DNA of 64,000 nt from positions 7,103,222 through 7,167,221 of the forward strand of contig NC_054390.1 of NCBI RefSeq assembly GCF_001625195.1, read 5' to 3'. Source of the DNA: Drechmeria coniospora (taxonomy: Eukaryota > Ascomycota > Sordariomycetes > Hypocreales > Ophiocordycipitaceae). Below the pieces are notes generated by a model. The model was not told where the DNA came from. It saw nothing but the letters and a program-made list of their open reading frames with translations, and made no database searches. The first letter of the stretch is position 1. Every line of letters starts with the position of its first letter. Positions 47,636-59,300 of this stretch are shown here, piece after piece. The translations under genes were made by a program, and so were the position numbers.

Positions 47636-49049
47636 ATGACTTCCTGGCTGACCAATCTCCGCCGGCGAAACGACCACAATGTCTCGACCATCCGCCGCGC
47701 GCCTCTCGCCGAGCTGTCGGGCTCTCTCGGCGACCTCGGAACCCTGCTGCCGCTCACGATTGCCCTCGCTGTCCAGGGCTCCGTCGACTTGGCTTCGACT
47801 CTCGTCTTCTCTGGCCTCTTCAACATCCTCACCGGCCTCTTCTTCGGCATCCCCTTGCCGGTCCAACCGATGAAGGTGAACACGCCCAACCCGGTCGAGA
47901 TCGAAGCCCATTCGTGGGGTGCTGTCTGCCGCTGACCGACGGAACGAAACACAGGCCATCGCTTCGGCCGCCCTCTCCGGCCGCGAGCATCCGTCCATGG
48001 CCGTCGTCACCGCCGCCGGCCAGTGGGTCGCCGCCGCCGTCCTCGTCATGAGCGTCACGGGACTTCTTCGGTGGTCCGTCGCCGTCGTCCCCGTCCCCGT
48101 CGTCAAGGGCATCCAGCTCGGCGCCGGCCTGTCCTTGATTCTCGGGGCGGGCACCTCCCTGGTGCAGCCCCTTCGCTGGCTGCATCCTGTCCTCGACAAC
48201 CGGCTCTGGGCTCTCTTCGCCTTCCTCGTTCTCATCGCCACCCAGCATCTCCCGCGCTTCCCCTACGCCTTGAGCTCCTTCGTCTTGGCCTTGGCGTTTG
48301 CCCTTGTTGCCGTCCTCGACGCCCACCATGGGCTGCCGTCGGTCCATCTCTGGCACCCAAGCTTTGGCATCCCCGCCTGGATCGGCTACCATGACGCACC
48401 CGCCCTGTGGATGGCCATCGGGCAGCTGCCTTTGACCACGCTCAACTCCATCATCGCCGTTCACGCCTTGGCGGCCGACCTGCTTCCCGGCGTGCCCACG
48501 CCGTCCGTCACCTCCATCGGCATCAGCGTCGCTTTGATGAATCTGACCGGAACCTGGTTTGGCGCCATGCCCGTCTGCCACGGCGCTGGCGGGCTCGCCG
48601 CCCAGTATCGTTTTGGTGCGCGCAGCGGCGCGAGCGTCATCATTCTCGGCACCGTCAAGCTCGCTCTCGGCCTCGTCTTCGGACAGACGCTCATCGATCT
48701 CCTGAGACAGTATCCCAAGAGTCTACTCGGCATTATGGTCCTCGCTGCCGGCTTGGAGCTTGCCAAAGTCGGCTACACCCTCAACCAGGGGGCTCCGGAC
48801 TTGTGGGCTTACGCCGAAGGAGATGCCGACGCCGTCCTTGCGAGGAGTCATCGCAAGCTCACCGAGGAGGAGCGTTTGGAGAGGTGGACCGTCATGCTGA
48901 TGACGACGGCCGGTATCTTGGCTTTCCGAAACGATGCCGTCGGCTTCCTCGCCGGAATGCTGTGCCACGGCGCCTACGCCCTTTCCCGACGGCTCGTCAG
49001 GCGGGAGAATGCACGTTCGCCAACCGAGCGAGCGCCCTTGCTTCTTTGA
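47636..49049 (+). CDS. Molybdate transporter, MOT1 family
   Basis: Exons are 47636-47875 and 47955-49049, about 444 aa; the join gives PVQPMK-AIASAA, a conserved block. The first ATG in frame was used. Seen: ELSGSLGDLGTLLPL (26-40) and GLFFGIPLPVQPMK (67-80), the two motifs typical of MOT1 transporters, then about ten hydrophobic helices, MPVCHGAGGLAAQYRFGARSG, and a last helix pair around AGILAFRNDAVGFLAGML. There is no STAS domain, which fits MOT1 and not the SulP sulfate carriers to which it is related. The family takes up molybdate for the molybdenum cofactor of nitrate reductase, xanthine dehydrogenase and sulfite oxidase. The tail (TERAPLLL) carries a possible ExxxLL sorting signal for vacuolar delivery. 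Placement at plasma membrane or vacuole is undecided. Confidence 0.92.
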
Positions 49050-49222
49050 CGAAAATATATATCAATGTCTTCTCCTACGTTTGCATCATCTTCAACCCCT
49101 CATGGCCAAAACGGGTTTGTACGTGCGGCACGCCGCTACATGATTCCCGGTCGGTTCCCCCGGCTGCATTATTCTCCACCGGCCATGGCCAGCGTAAGCT
49201 GATGCGTGCATGACGCAGTCAA

Positions 49223-49870
49223 TCATTTCCCTGGTTGGATCATCGGCACCGTGTTTGCCACTTCGCTCCCGTCACCCGGCCACTGCTCGTAGTGCTCGCC
49301 ACGGCCGTCCTTCACCCTTTGAAGGAGGAATCGGTCAAAACCGAGGAACCAGACCCCGCTGACGACGAGATACGAGCCTTCGACAATCGCCGTCACGTTG
49401 GCTGTTATGCTCCAGTTTCCGTGTTGCTGCGAGTAAACGCCGATGAGGGTCGAAATGAGACCAACCAGACTGTTTGCCACGCCTGGTAGAAACAGCGGCT
49501 TGTTTATCAGCCAGACGAAGTTGTCCATGTGTCGCAGCCCGAGGCTCGCGATGCCGACGATGGAGATGCCGCAGGCAACGGCTGCAAGAACCAGCAGCGG
49601 GATGTTCTTCACGCCCTTGGTGATGGTTTCCGTAGCCTGGCCGCCCCAGCCGCCCTGGCCGCCCTTGTCCAACCAGCGTTGGATGCTGGTGAAGATGGCT
49701 GGGAAGACCAGGAAGCCGGCGAGCAGCAGCCAGACGAATAAGGAGACCAGCATGTTGTGGAGGACGGGCATCTCGTCTTGCTCGAGGAGCATCTGGACGT
49801 AGTGAGTGCGTCGTGTCGGAACGAGAGGGTGAAGTTGGATCTCGGCCGTCATGCTCGCCGTGCCGGCCAT
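49223..49870 (-). CDS. Fungal four-helix membrane protein of unknown function
   Basis: Single exon, 215 aa, ATG at 49870. I do not recognise a named family. Seen: a soluble N-terminus (about 35 aa), a first helix at about 39-60 (LVSLFVWLLLAGFLVFPAIF), a Gly-rich loop (KGGQGGWGGQ), and three further helices around VLAAVACGISIVGIASL, NSLVGLISTLIGVY and AIVEGSYLVVSGVWFLGF, then a hydrophilic C-terminus. Proteins of this shape occur in many Sordariomycetes as hypothetical proteins. It is convergent with the molybdate transporter gene, with 173 bp between stop codons. Conserved, codon-biased and free of introns, so very likely a real gene. Confidence 0.75.
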   Translation of the reverse strand: MAGTASMTAEIQLHPLVPTRRTHYVQMLLEQDEMPVLHNMLVSLFVWLLLAGFLVFPAIFTSIQRWLDKGGQGGWGGQATETITKGVKNIPLLVLAAVACGISIVGIASLGLRHMDNFVWLINKPLFLPGVANSLVGLISTLIGVYSQQHGNWSITANVTAIVEGSYLVVSGVWFLGFDRFLLQRVKDGRGEHYEQWPGDGSEVANTVPMIQPGK

Positions 49871-51613
49871 GGTGATCTGGTGGGATAGCCCAAAATTTGG
49901 CCACCGCGAACGAGGCCTGCTGCTGGGTTTTGGATCGAAACAAGCGGACTATGACGAGAGCGTCGATGGAGCACCTATGAATAAATTCTAGGGAAACCTC
50001 GCCACGAGTTACTAGGGGAGATGATCAGGACAGGGCAAGGAACACGCCGTGGCTTGGACTCGACTTCACGGGCAGGATGAAGACCTGCCTATGACCAACA
50101 ATCGTCTGGCGGGCACTCATGAAGGCAGGACAAGTCGATCGGATCAATCGGCGGCTCCCTGCTGGGGTTCCCGTCGACAGCACCTCGGCAAACGAGTCAA
50201 CTATTATCGTTTCTTCAGGCGCCTACGGACGGTTTCATGTTGGACATGCTCCGAAACCCACGCCCCCAATCCTCGGCCCCGGCAGCTCGCGTTGGGAAAC
50301 TCGGCGGTTGACGGACTGCCGGCACCAAGGATAGAGGTTACCATGACATCACGACATCAAAGTCGTACGCATGAGGGCCGCGTCGCGTTGCGTTGAAGAG
50401 GCTACCATCAATGTCCCTTCGGCGAGCCCATGCTCCGTACATGATCAAGTCATCCTAGTTTGGTCTTTGCCGTGACTGTGATGGCATGACTGTGATGGCG
50501 AGCCGGAAATACTGGGCGGGGAAGGAAGAAGCCGAAGACGGGACGTCATCATGACTCGCTGGATTGGTCCCTGGCAGGAACGAACGGACGACCTCGGTCG
50601 CCGTCAATTGACGGCAGGGAGTGCGTCCAGGGTTCAGGAAGGCAGGAGCTGCCTGGTGTTCTTGTGCGCCAGTAGGCAGGCGGCAACATGTTGGCACTTT
50701 GCGTCTCAGCACCTGTACAGCATAGTCAAAGCACTGCACCTGCGTACTAGTACCTCCAGTATTCGGGCACATTGCAGGGCAACGCAACACCGAACCGACG
50801 ATTAATACCAGCTGTTGTGCTCGTTTTGGCTGGTGGATTTGCTGTCGTCCAGTGGAGGCTTCCTTGTGAGCATGAGAAGCTCCAGGGCTCGCGAAGGCGT
50901 TGCAGCAACCAATTACGGCGTGCCTTCCCGCCGCTTGGGTCCGCCAGCTTCAATCGATGGACCGAGTGCAGCAAGTATTAATCACTAGGGAAATACGCAT
51001 GTACTGTAAGTAAAGAGCACTCCGTACAAGCACTTACTAATACTTAAGTACTTGTACTGTGGTTGTACTGCATAAACCTACATGTTCTCCGTACTGTCGT
51101 CCGAACCTAAGTACTGTATACTCCGTAGGTACTCGCAAGTATACCTCAAAGGTACCGTAATAAGTGCTTGTACCACTACGATCGTAAGTACTACTGATAT
51201 GCTAGCAAGTACTTATTACCTACTTCCGGTACAACCAACCCGTACCAGGACTGCAGACATCCGTCCAAAAAGCCGGGGCGCCGAGTGGAGGCAACTCTGG
51301 CAGGAGAACAGGGAAAGAGGCAGAGGCGAGAAAAGACGGCCGCCGCGCCGCCCAGCCAAGGACTGACCGTACTTGTGTTTTTGCCCCGAGGCTCCATCGC
51401 GACCACCAGCGAGCCCGAGGCGGCGTCAATCGACGACGAGGAGCAGCTCAGCATTCATCCGTCATTGCCTGTCTGCCTGCCTTCCTGCTTGTCCGTCCGC
51501 CCGTTCGTCCGTGTCCGCCCGTTCGTCTGTCCGTCTTGACGTCCCCCCTCCCGAGATTCCAGTCGGTCGGTCGAGTCGAGGCGAGGCAAGGCGGACGAGC
51601 GTCACAGGGAGCC
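49871..51613. other. Intergenic region before the forkhead gene
   Basis: No supported gene. GTAC-rich motifs lie at 50990-51220. The last 250 bp are the pyrimidine-rich leader of the forkhead gene with repeated gtcc/cgttcgtc units at about 51490-51537. Confidence 0.55.
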
Positions 51614-54600
51614 ATGGCCTCGTCCAGCGACGGCCACGACGATACTACCGCCGCCGTTTCTGCTGCCGCTCTTCCTGCCGCTGCCTCTGCCGCTGCCTCT
51701 GCCGCTGGTCCATCTTCTGCCGCCGACCCGGGCGAGGTCGAGCAAATGTTGCGGAGGCAGCAGCAGCAGCAGCAGCAGCAGCAGGCGGGGGACGAGAACG
51801 AGCCGCAGGAATCGCAGGGACCACGGGAGCGTGAACCAGCTCCATCACCTCGCGAAGCCGTCCTCGACGCGGCCACCTCGACTGCAGAGCCTTCGCCGAG
51901 CATTTTACCTTCTTCCGCAGAGGCATCAGCCGCCATCGCCATCACCACCGCCGCGACGGCCACGACGACAACGACGGCCACGACGACGACGGCCATGGCG
52001 AGTGCAAACGTGTCCGCAACTGCACCTGCTTCATTGGAGGTCCCATCAGCATCGGATGGGCCTGCCATCCTTGTCCCTCCAGCACCGGAGGCGGCTTCCC
52101 CAACCCAGCCGTCGACGCCTCCGCCAACGAAGCAGCAACGATCCGATGACCTGGACGCCGCCTCCTCAACGCAACTCTCGACCACAAGCATCCAACCAGA
52201 ACTGGACCCTCCCACCAACCAGACCGCCGACGAGCCCATGGCCGACGCTCCGCGCCCCGCGCCCGCTCCCGCGCCCGTGCTTGTCGATGCGGAGGCTCGG
52301 CAGCCAGCCCAGCTTTCACAAAAGGCTCTACCTGCTGCGGCCCCGCAGTTCACTCCGTCGACTCCCTTCACATCGGCTCCCATGGCCAATATCGATCAGC
52401 ACGCCTACATGATGATGGCCCTCGCCTCCCTCTCGGGCGCACAGCACGCCATGTCTCCGCCCCCCACCGTCACGCCCTCGCAGGTCACGCTGCCGAACCC
52501 GATGGATAGCAACGGCCTCGACGGCCTCGCCATGGGCGGTACCCTCCGCCCCGCCGGCGTTGACAAGGGCCTCGAGTCGTTTGCTCGCGTCGAGTTTGCC
52601 GACAGCGTTTTCCAGATGACCACCTACGCCGTCATCATCGGTCGGGATCAGAGAGCGCTCGCCCAGGCCCGCCGAGACGAGAGGCGCGTCGAGGAGCACA
52701 AGCGCCGGGTTGAGGAGAACGCCCTCAAGGGGCTACCCCCGCCGTCGCCCATCCACCACGACCGTAGCAAGTTCAGCAAATCCTACGTCAGCGAGGAGGG
52801 CGGCATGCTCGGCCCCGAATCCGACAGTGAGGACAACGGCCGCCCCGCGAAACGTCGCAAGACGAGCACCACGGGTTCCTCCCAAAACGACAACGACGAG
52901 TCGCAAGAGAACATGATCTCCAATCGCCAGTACGTCTCCCACACCCCCGGCGCCGCCGCCGTCGACCTCACCTCGCTCCGCCCGTCCCCCTGGCACGTAC
53001 CCTTCATCGGCATCCACTCGCCAGGCCCCGATATTGCGAGCAAGACCAAGGCCATTTCCCGAGAGCACCTTAAGATTGCATACAATCAGCAGGACGGCGT
53101 TTTCGAGGCCATCCCGCTGCACAAGAACGGCTTCTTCTGCGAAGACGTCCACTACAAGAGCGACAAGGTTGTTCTCAAATGCGGCGATCGCTTGCAGATC
53201 AAGGACATCGACTTCCGCTTCATCATCAACGGCGTCGAACGAGGCTGCACCGGCGCCGAGGAGTTCCAGGAGGAGAAGTTGACCCAGAAGCGGAAGGCTC
53301 ACGGCGGCAAGGAGATGAGCTTCGACTTCGAGCAGTCCCATGGCAACAGGGAGATGCAGGACACGAGCGATGAACTCTCGGACCTCGACGTCAGTCCGCC
53401 GGAGCTATCCGACCTCGACGACGATGGTGATGGTGAGGACGACGACGACGCCGAGGTCGGTGCCGGTGCCGCCAAGGGCAGGGCCGAGGCGGTCAACGTC
53501 AAGGGCGAGGCCGTGCCCGAGCTCGAGGCCGTGCTGCCACAGATACCTAAGAAGAGAGGCCCAGGACGGCCGCCGAAGAACGGCATCATGTCGAAACGCG
53601 AGCAGCGCTTGCTCAAGAAGCAGCAGGAGGAAATGGCCAAGAAGACGCTCCCTCAGGCGCCTCCCGTCGAGCCGCCAGTCAAGCGCAAGGTGGGCCGGCC
53701 AAGGAAGCACCCCCTGCCGGAGAACGCAGGGGACCGGCCCGAGAAGCGCAAATACAAGTCGCGCAAGCCCAAGGGCGAGGACGGAGCCGAAGGATCCGAC
53801 GCCGAGAGGCGGGCGCGGGAGAAGAAGGAGAAGAAGGTCCGGCCAAAGTCGCCGCCGCTCGAGCTCAAGATTGAGGACTACACGGAGGAGCAGCTGCAGA
53901 AACCGAACAAGAACTACGGCGTTCTCATCGACGAGACACTCACCGCGGCCGGACCCGACGGTCTCACGCTCAAGCAGATTTACAAGCGAATCTGCCAACG
54001 TTACCCCTGGTTCTTTTTCCACACCGAGACCAAGGGTTGGGAGAGCAGCGTCCGCCACAACCTCATCGGCAACGAGGCCTTCCGGAAGGACGAGACGACA
54101 AACCTCTGGTCCCGTGTTCCGGGCGTCGAGCTCGATGCCGGCAAGAAGCGCAAGGCCTCGTCGCCCGACAGAGCCCTTGCCGCCCAGGCCTACGGGCCGT
54201 ACTCATACCCGTACAGCGCCGCGCAGCACCTGCCTCCGAGCGCGCCCGGATATCCCCCAACGCAAGCACCGCCAGGCTACCAGGTGCCGGCCTTCCCCGG
54301 GCAGCCCATGCAGCCGCCGAGGCCCATGCAGCCGTACGGAAACGCGGCTCCTCCGCCCGTTGTCCAGCCCAGCCAACCCGCGGCGGCTCATCCCGCTCTC
54401 CCCGCCCCGGCGGCTGCTTACGGACCTCCGCCGGCCCCGGCGCGGCCCCAGCTCGGAGCACACACACCCGGTGCGTACAGCTCACCTTACGCATCGCGGC
54501 CGCCGCCGAATCCTCCCGTCAAGGCGGAGGATGGTGCCCCGGCCGCCCCAGCTCAAATAGCTCAGCGGCCCCCAGCCGCCATCGCGCCGGCCCTCGTCGC

Positions 54601-55240
54601 TGGACAGAAGGCCATACCGGGTCCGGCACCCACGGCCCTGGCGGCTCCCACGCCCGGGTCTCGATCCACAGCGCCACAGGCACCACCGCCATCGAATGCG
54701 ACCCCTCGGCCTGTCATTGACCCGCGACTGCTGGCCGCAGTTGTCGGCCTGAAGAATGGTCTCGTCGAAAATCTCAGGAAGGCGCGCAATCCCAAGGCCG
54801 AGGCCATCGTCATGTCAGCCCTTAACCGGTGCGTCGGTCTCAAGAAGGAGGCGACCGAGAACGACAAGATGGAGGCCATCTGCATCAAAGGCATTCGCCA
54901 AGTCATCGATGGTCTGGCCAAGAAGAACCCGGCACCCGCTGGCTCTCCCGCCCAACCTGACACCCCGCCGCTCATATTCGAGGCCAAGGTTCTCGCCTCG
55001 CTGAACGGCTTCAAGGATGTTTCCGTCAAGGCCCTGAAGGCTCGCCTTGGTGAAGCTAAAGCGGAAGCCGTCACGCTGTCATCGATCGATCGAGTTCTCG
55101 GCTTCGCCGACGCTAGCATCGTCCCCCCTCCTGGCGAAGGCGAACAGGGTGGGAATTTCGAGGGCGTCGAGCAGCATCTCATGAAATCGTTGAGGCAGCT
55201 TCTTCAGGGCATGAACCAAAAACTCCAAGACCCTAAATAG
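51614..55240 (+). CDS. FHL1: FHA-forkhead transcription factor, Fhl1-like
   Basis: Single exon, about 1208 aa. The start is the first ATG in frame (MASSSDGHDD). Residues 1-315 are Ala/Thr/Pro-rich with a poly-Gln run (from CAG repeats at about 51757-51784). An FHA domain spans about 320-540: FARVEFADSVFQ, YAVIIGRDQ, then an acidic Ser-rich insert, then IGIHSPGPDIASKTKAISREHLKI (landmarks KAISREHLKI) and GDRLQIKDIDFRFIING. AT-hook-like motifs follow at about 645 (RGPGRPPKNG) and 692 (VGRPRKHP). The forkhead domain is at about 766-840: NKNYGVLIDETL, LKQIYKRICQRYPWFF, WESSVRHNLIGN. The C-terminus is Pro/Ala/Gln-rich and ends in a repeated helical module. In yeast Fhl1 binds ribosomal protein gene promoters with Ifh1 under TOR control; the same role here is inferred from the shared FHA plus forkhead layout. 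Confidence 0.92.
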   Translation: MASSSDGHDDTTAAVSAAALPAAASAAASAAGPSSAADPGEVEQMLRRQQQQQQQQQAGDENEPQESQGPREREPAPSPREAVLDAATSTAEPSPSILPSSAEASAAIAITTAATATTTTTATTTTAMASANVSATAPASLEVPSASDGPAILVPPAPEAASPTQPSTPPPTKQQRSDDLDAASSTQLSTTSIQPELDPPTNQTADEPMADAPRPAPAPAPVLVDAEARQPAQLSQKALPAAAPQFTPSTPFTSAPMANIDQHAYMMMALASLSGAQHAMSPPPTVTPSQVTLPNPMDSNGLDGLAMGGTLRPAGVDKGLESFARVEFADSVFQMTTYAVIIGRDQRALAQARRDERRVEEHKRRVEENALKGLPPPSPIHHDRSKFSKSYVSEEGGMLGPESDSEDNGRPAKRRKTSTTGSSQNDNDESQENMISNRQYVSHTPGAAAVDLTSLRPSPWHVPFIGIHSPGPDIASKTKAISREHLKIAYNQQDGVFEAIPLHKNGFFCEDVHYKSDKVVLKCGDRLQIKDIDFRFIINGVERGCTGAEEFQEEKLTQKRKAHGGKEMSFDFEQSHGNREMQDTSDELSDLDVSPPELSDLDDDGDGEDDDDAEVGAGAAKGRAEAVNVKGEAVPELEAVLPQIPKKRGPGRPPKNGIMSKREQRLLKKQQEEMAKKTLPQAPPVEPPVKRKVGRPRKHPLPENAGDRPEKRKYKSRKPKGEDGAEGSDAERRAREKKEKKVRPKSPPLELKIEDYTEEQLQKPNKNYGVLIDETLTAAGPDGLTLKQIYKRICQRYPWFFFHTETKGWESSVRHNLIGNEAFRKDETTNLWSRVPGVELDAGKKRKASSPDRALAAQAYGPYSYPYSAAQHLPPSAPGYPPTQAPPGYQVPAFPGQPMQPPRPMQPYGNAAPPPVVQPSQPAAAHPALPAPAAAYGPPPAPARPQLGAHTPGAYSSPYASRPPPNPPVKAEDGAPAAPAQIAQRPPAAIAPALVAGQKAIPGPAPTALAAPTPGSRSTAPQAPPPSNATPRPVIDPRLLAAVVGLKNGLVENLRKARNPKAEAIVMSALNRCVGLKKEATENDKMEAICIKGIRQVIDGLAKKNPAPAGSPAQPDTPPLIFEAKVLASLNGFKDVSVKALKARLGEAKAEAVTLSSIDRVLGFADASIVPPPGEGEQGGNFEGVEQHLMKSLRQLLQGMNQKLQDPK

Positions 55241-56315
55241 AAGAACGCCAACGCAACATCACAGCACTTGCGCTGCAAGATGGACGAGATGCATCCATTG
55301 ACATTCGGGAAGCGGATCTGGAGGATTGAGCTGAAGGTCCGCGTTACTGCTTCATGTCAAGGTGGGAAGTGTCGGGCCCCTATCGCGCCGTTGTTCGCAC
55401 GGGACCATGAGCCCGGTATTGGGCTTGCTTCTTCGGTTCTGCAGAATGGCCATACCCTGTCGTAGATTTTGAGGAGGAAATGGTGATGACAAGTGATGTC
55501 TTCAGGCACATATATCTAGATCAAGTAGGCGTTGATGTGTCTCCAGCATTCATTTCATAGCCACGAGAGTAGCGACAAAATCCAATATTTTACACATCAC
55601 AATGCAGTGTCTAGTATGTGGGCTTCGGCAGGTTGCTACCTGAGCACATCAAGGCCCAGAGATGTCGAGCACTGTCTTGCCGCACAGTATACTCGGGTCA
55701 CTCGTCACATGACGTATTAACACAGCGACCAAACCCAGCCACAAATGCTTAAATAAAACGGCATCAATATGTCTGTGAGAGCTAGTTCCTGCTTGACCTG
55801 ATTCGTCCCTTCACATCATACTCCAGCCCGTCTCAATCAACAAACGGGGGGAGTGCCGCTAGCTTCGTGGGCAAAAAACAGCACAGCAACGAGGAACAGT
55901 GGAACAGGGGAAGGAGGAGAGAATGAGAAAAGGCCGTTCATACCGTGTCAGTGTCATCGTTCGATTCCCTTTTGACTCTCTTCTCATTGCTGCCTTCGTT
56001 ATAATGTAGGTAATGCGTCAGTCAGGGGAGGGCAGGCGGAAATTTCGTTCAACCATTCGTTCGTATATGAGACATGCGGCGAGGCGACATGGGACCAAAG
56101 TTTTGTTTTGTTTGCTCAAGGGGGGGAAGGAGAAGTGAATTGTTGAAATTGGTGCATCGGGAAGGTGTAAGCCTCGGTGGAAAGTCAAGAAAGGGTGGCT
56201 CGTCAGAGGTTCAGTGATCATGAGTGACAAGGTGTAGCCAGAGAAGCAGCAGCCTCGGCACCTACACAGCATGCGCCTTCCCAGAGCTTCCAGTCAACTT
56301 CCTGCGGAGCGTCAC
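55241..56315. other. Convergent intergenic region, forkhead and Boi-like genes
   Basis: Lies between two 3' ends. No gene recognised. It should contain the untranslated tails and polyadenylation sites of both genes. The GTAC-type motif is almost absent here. Confidence 0.6.
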
Positions 56316-59300
56316 CTAGGCACTCTGCGGAGGCAGCATGCCTTCCCTCTCCCCGGCGGCGAAACTAAGGTTGGCCTCCTCGATCTTAGCTGCTGCCAGC
56401 TTGTCCATTCCGGAAACACCACTGTCCGATTCGCCCAGCATGCCGAAGCTGTCGAGCCTGTAGGGGGGTTGATTCTTGTGCTCCTCCCCAGCAGCCTCCT
56501 CAAGATTCATCAAGGCCGGTGGGCGGTGACGCATCTGCATCGCTTTCGCCAGCGAGATCGTCTTCTGCTGATATGTCGTTGTGATTGGCTGGCTGTCATC
56601 GCGGTCGATTGTCGCCTTCATTAAGGCTGCCATCCACAGGCGGCCTTGCTGTAGGTTCGGCACGGCGAAGTAGTGGACAGTTGGCTTGGTGAAGTTGACA
56701 GCACGGGAGAGTCCGGCTCGCGGGGGGACGAGTTTGAAAATGAAGAGAGAATCGTCACCCTTGTCCAATCCTGCCGGGGTATCGGCACTGGGCAGACCGG
56801 GCGCACCGACGCCGGTTATGGTGGCGTGGAAACCGGTCAACTTCTCGTTGTCGGCCGGCAGGACGCGATGGAACGAGATGTCAATCAGTCCCTTCTCCTC
56901 TTCGTCATCCTCCGAATAGTAATAGGCCAGGCGACGGCCCTTGAGGACAAACAGCCGCGGCTTCCACGTCGTCATGAGATGCGAGCTCTTCTTCTTCATC
57001 CAGCCGGAGTAGTCGGCATCCTTCTGAGCTTCCTGCGGCGAAATCTTGAGAAGGCCACGCGTGTAGGCACTCGTCTCCTTCTTGGTCTTCTTACGGTTCG
57101 CGTTCGACGGTTGGGTGGCGGGGCTAAAACTCTTGCCGGTGGCGGGAGAATCTAAATCAAAGCTGGGTGCAGCCGAAGGCGTGGTGGTGCCTGTCGCTGC
57201 AGGTGAGCCCTGGGAACCGTCCTTTGACTGCAGTTCTGGAGAGTCAAGGTCCTTGGAGCGGTTGATGGTAAGTTTATCCGATATGGCACGCATGCCTGGG
57301 CGTTTTCCCATCGGCTTACCGACCATGGATGAGAACCAGTCAGAGTGGAAGCCAGGATGTCGCAGGGTGGGGGGTGAGGAGGCCTGCCGGCTGGTGGCGG
57401 CGGCGTCCAGGTTGGTCACAGCCGGCGAAGGTCCGTCCTTTGCGGGCGGTGCAGGACGGATGGAATCGGTTGTGTTCGTCGACGCCGTTCTCCTAGGATG
57501 ATGGCTCATTGCATGGATGCCGAAATACTTTTGAATCGCCGGGGTCGGGGGGGCGTCGCGGAACGAGTCGACGCTGCCGAACCTCGAATGCCGCGAGATG
57601 GCGGTGGCGCTGCGAACTCGCTGCTCCTCTATGTAGCTCGACTTGTTCAGCTGGCTGATGTTATCACGTTTTCTCAAGACGTTGCGTCTTCGGCCATCCG
57701 CATCGGGGCCGGAGAGGTAGTCGTGATCCATGTCGACGGCCGAATCCTGCGAGGCCTCGGGATTTACGCCATCGACAACTGGCGCATCCTGCGGGTCTGT
57801 GGCCGACATCGGCAACGACTGTGCCTGGGCAGACAGAGCGCCGCCTAGGGTCCAATTCCGGTCGAATGACGGTCGTTGCTTCTTGTGCGTGCCATCGGTT
57901 CCTGTACCGGTTCCGTTGCTGCTGGCCGCCGGTGTTACGCCTACGACGTCACCGCCCAGCCGGACGTCGGTGGTCGAGGAGTGGCGACGGGAGTGGTGAA
58001 GGTCTCGTATAGACGCGGCCGAGGGCCGCCTCGGCTGCCCCGAGCCAGAGAGGCCATCTTGCCCGGCTTGGGGCGAGACCGTTGAGTTGAAATGGGGGTC
58101 GTCGGCATGGTCGGCGTGAGGCTTTACGTAAGGGTGGAGGGTGGTGGGTGATGGCAAAGGGGTCTGCTTGGCCGTCTGTGCCGAGGATTGGCGTCCCCTC
58201 TGCGTGGATGTCGGTTGATCTGGCGTTGTGTTCGTCAGAGAGCGAGTGCGGTTCCCGGGTTGCCGGGCATCCTCTGAGCCTAGGTCGCTGCCGTAAGCTC
58301 TCGTCTTGGTTGTTCTCATGACAGCTCGGCCGCTAGCCTCGTCTTGGAGAGCCTTAATTTTGTGCCACGTCTTCAACCGTCTTCCGACGGATCCGAGATC
58401 GAAGGCCTTGATGAAGAGAGAGCCCTGGTCCATACCAAGAAGGACCTCTCCCGATATTTCCTGATCCCTGAACACGTCACAATGCTGCTTCTCCACCCCA
58501 GCGGCGAGCAAGTAGTCGGCCACGTCGTCCGGGGTCCAGCCTTTGACTTCGGTGCCGGAGCCGGGATCTTCCTCTTCTTCATCGGTCTCCTCACCCTGGA
58601 TGTAGGACAATCTCTGGTCCAAGGGGCCGCTGTAGTCGCTTCCCGAATCGGTGGACAGCTGTGCACGCAGAGCCCTGCTGCTCAATGGAGATCGCAGGTT
58701 GGTAATGTGTTCATCAATGACGTTGAGGGTCTCGTTCAACACCTGGTTGTCTTGGCTCTTGTTGCTCATTCTTCCAAGCCCAGGGGCGGGGCTAGATGAC
58801 GAGCTGTTGCTGACGACAGAGGCCACCGCCGGGTCCGGCTTCGCCGAGATTAGGGGCGGGGTGGCAACCTTTTCGTCGGCAAGCTTGCTGACGGGTGGAG
58901 ATGGTAGAGGCATGGATATCTGGGTTGGTTTCGAGGGAGCGCTGGGAACAGCCGTGGGTTCGGGGCCTAGTTGTGCCTCAGCAACGGGGGTGAGGGGTTT
59001 TGAGGTTGCCAGGACAGGCGCAGGCTTGGGCGCGAGTCGAGTGTAGACTGTTGGACATTTCATTAGCCGGTCGCCGTGCGAGAGGATCAAGTGGGATTGA
59101 CCTTCGGGGAAGAGTCCGGTGTTGCCGTTGACCCGGTGGCGGCCGAGGAACCATCCATCGCCAAACTCATCGTCGCGCTCTATCAGCTCGACTCGATCGC
59201 CCTTGGCCAGGCTCAACTCATCGGAGCTGCGGGCGTGGAAGTCATCTAGAGACAAGATCAAGGATGTTAGAAGATACCACCGACGCCTCCAGCCCACCAG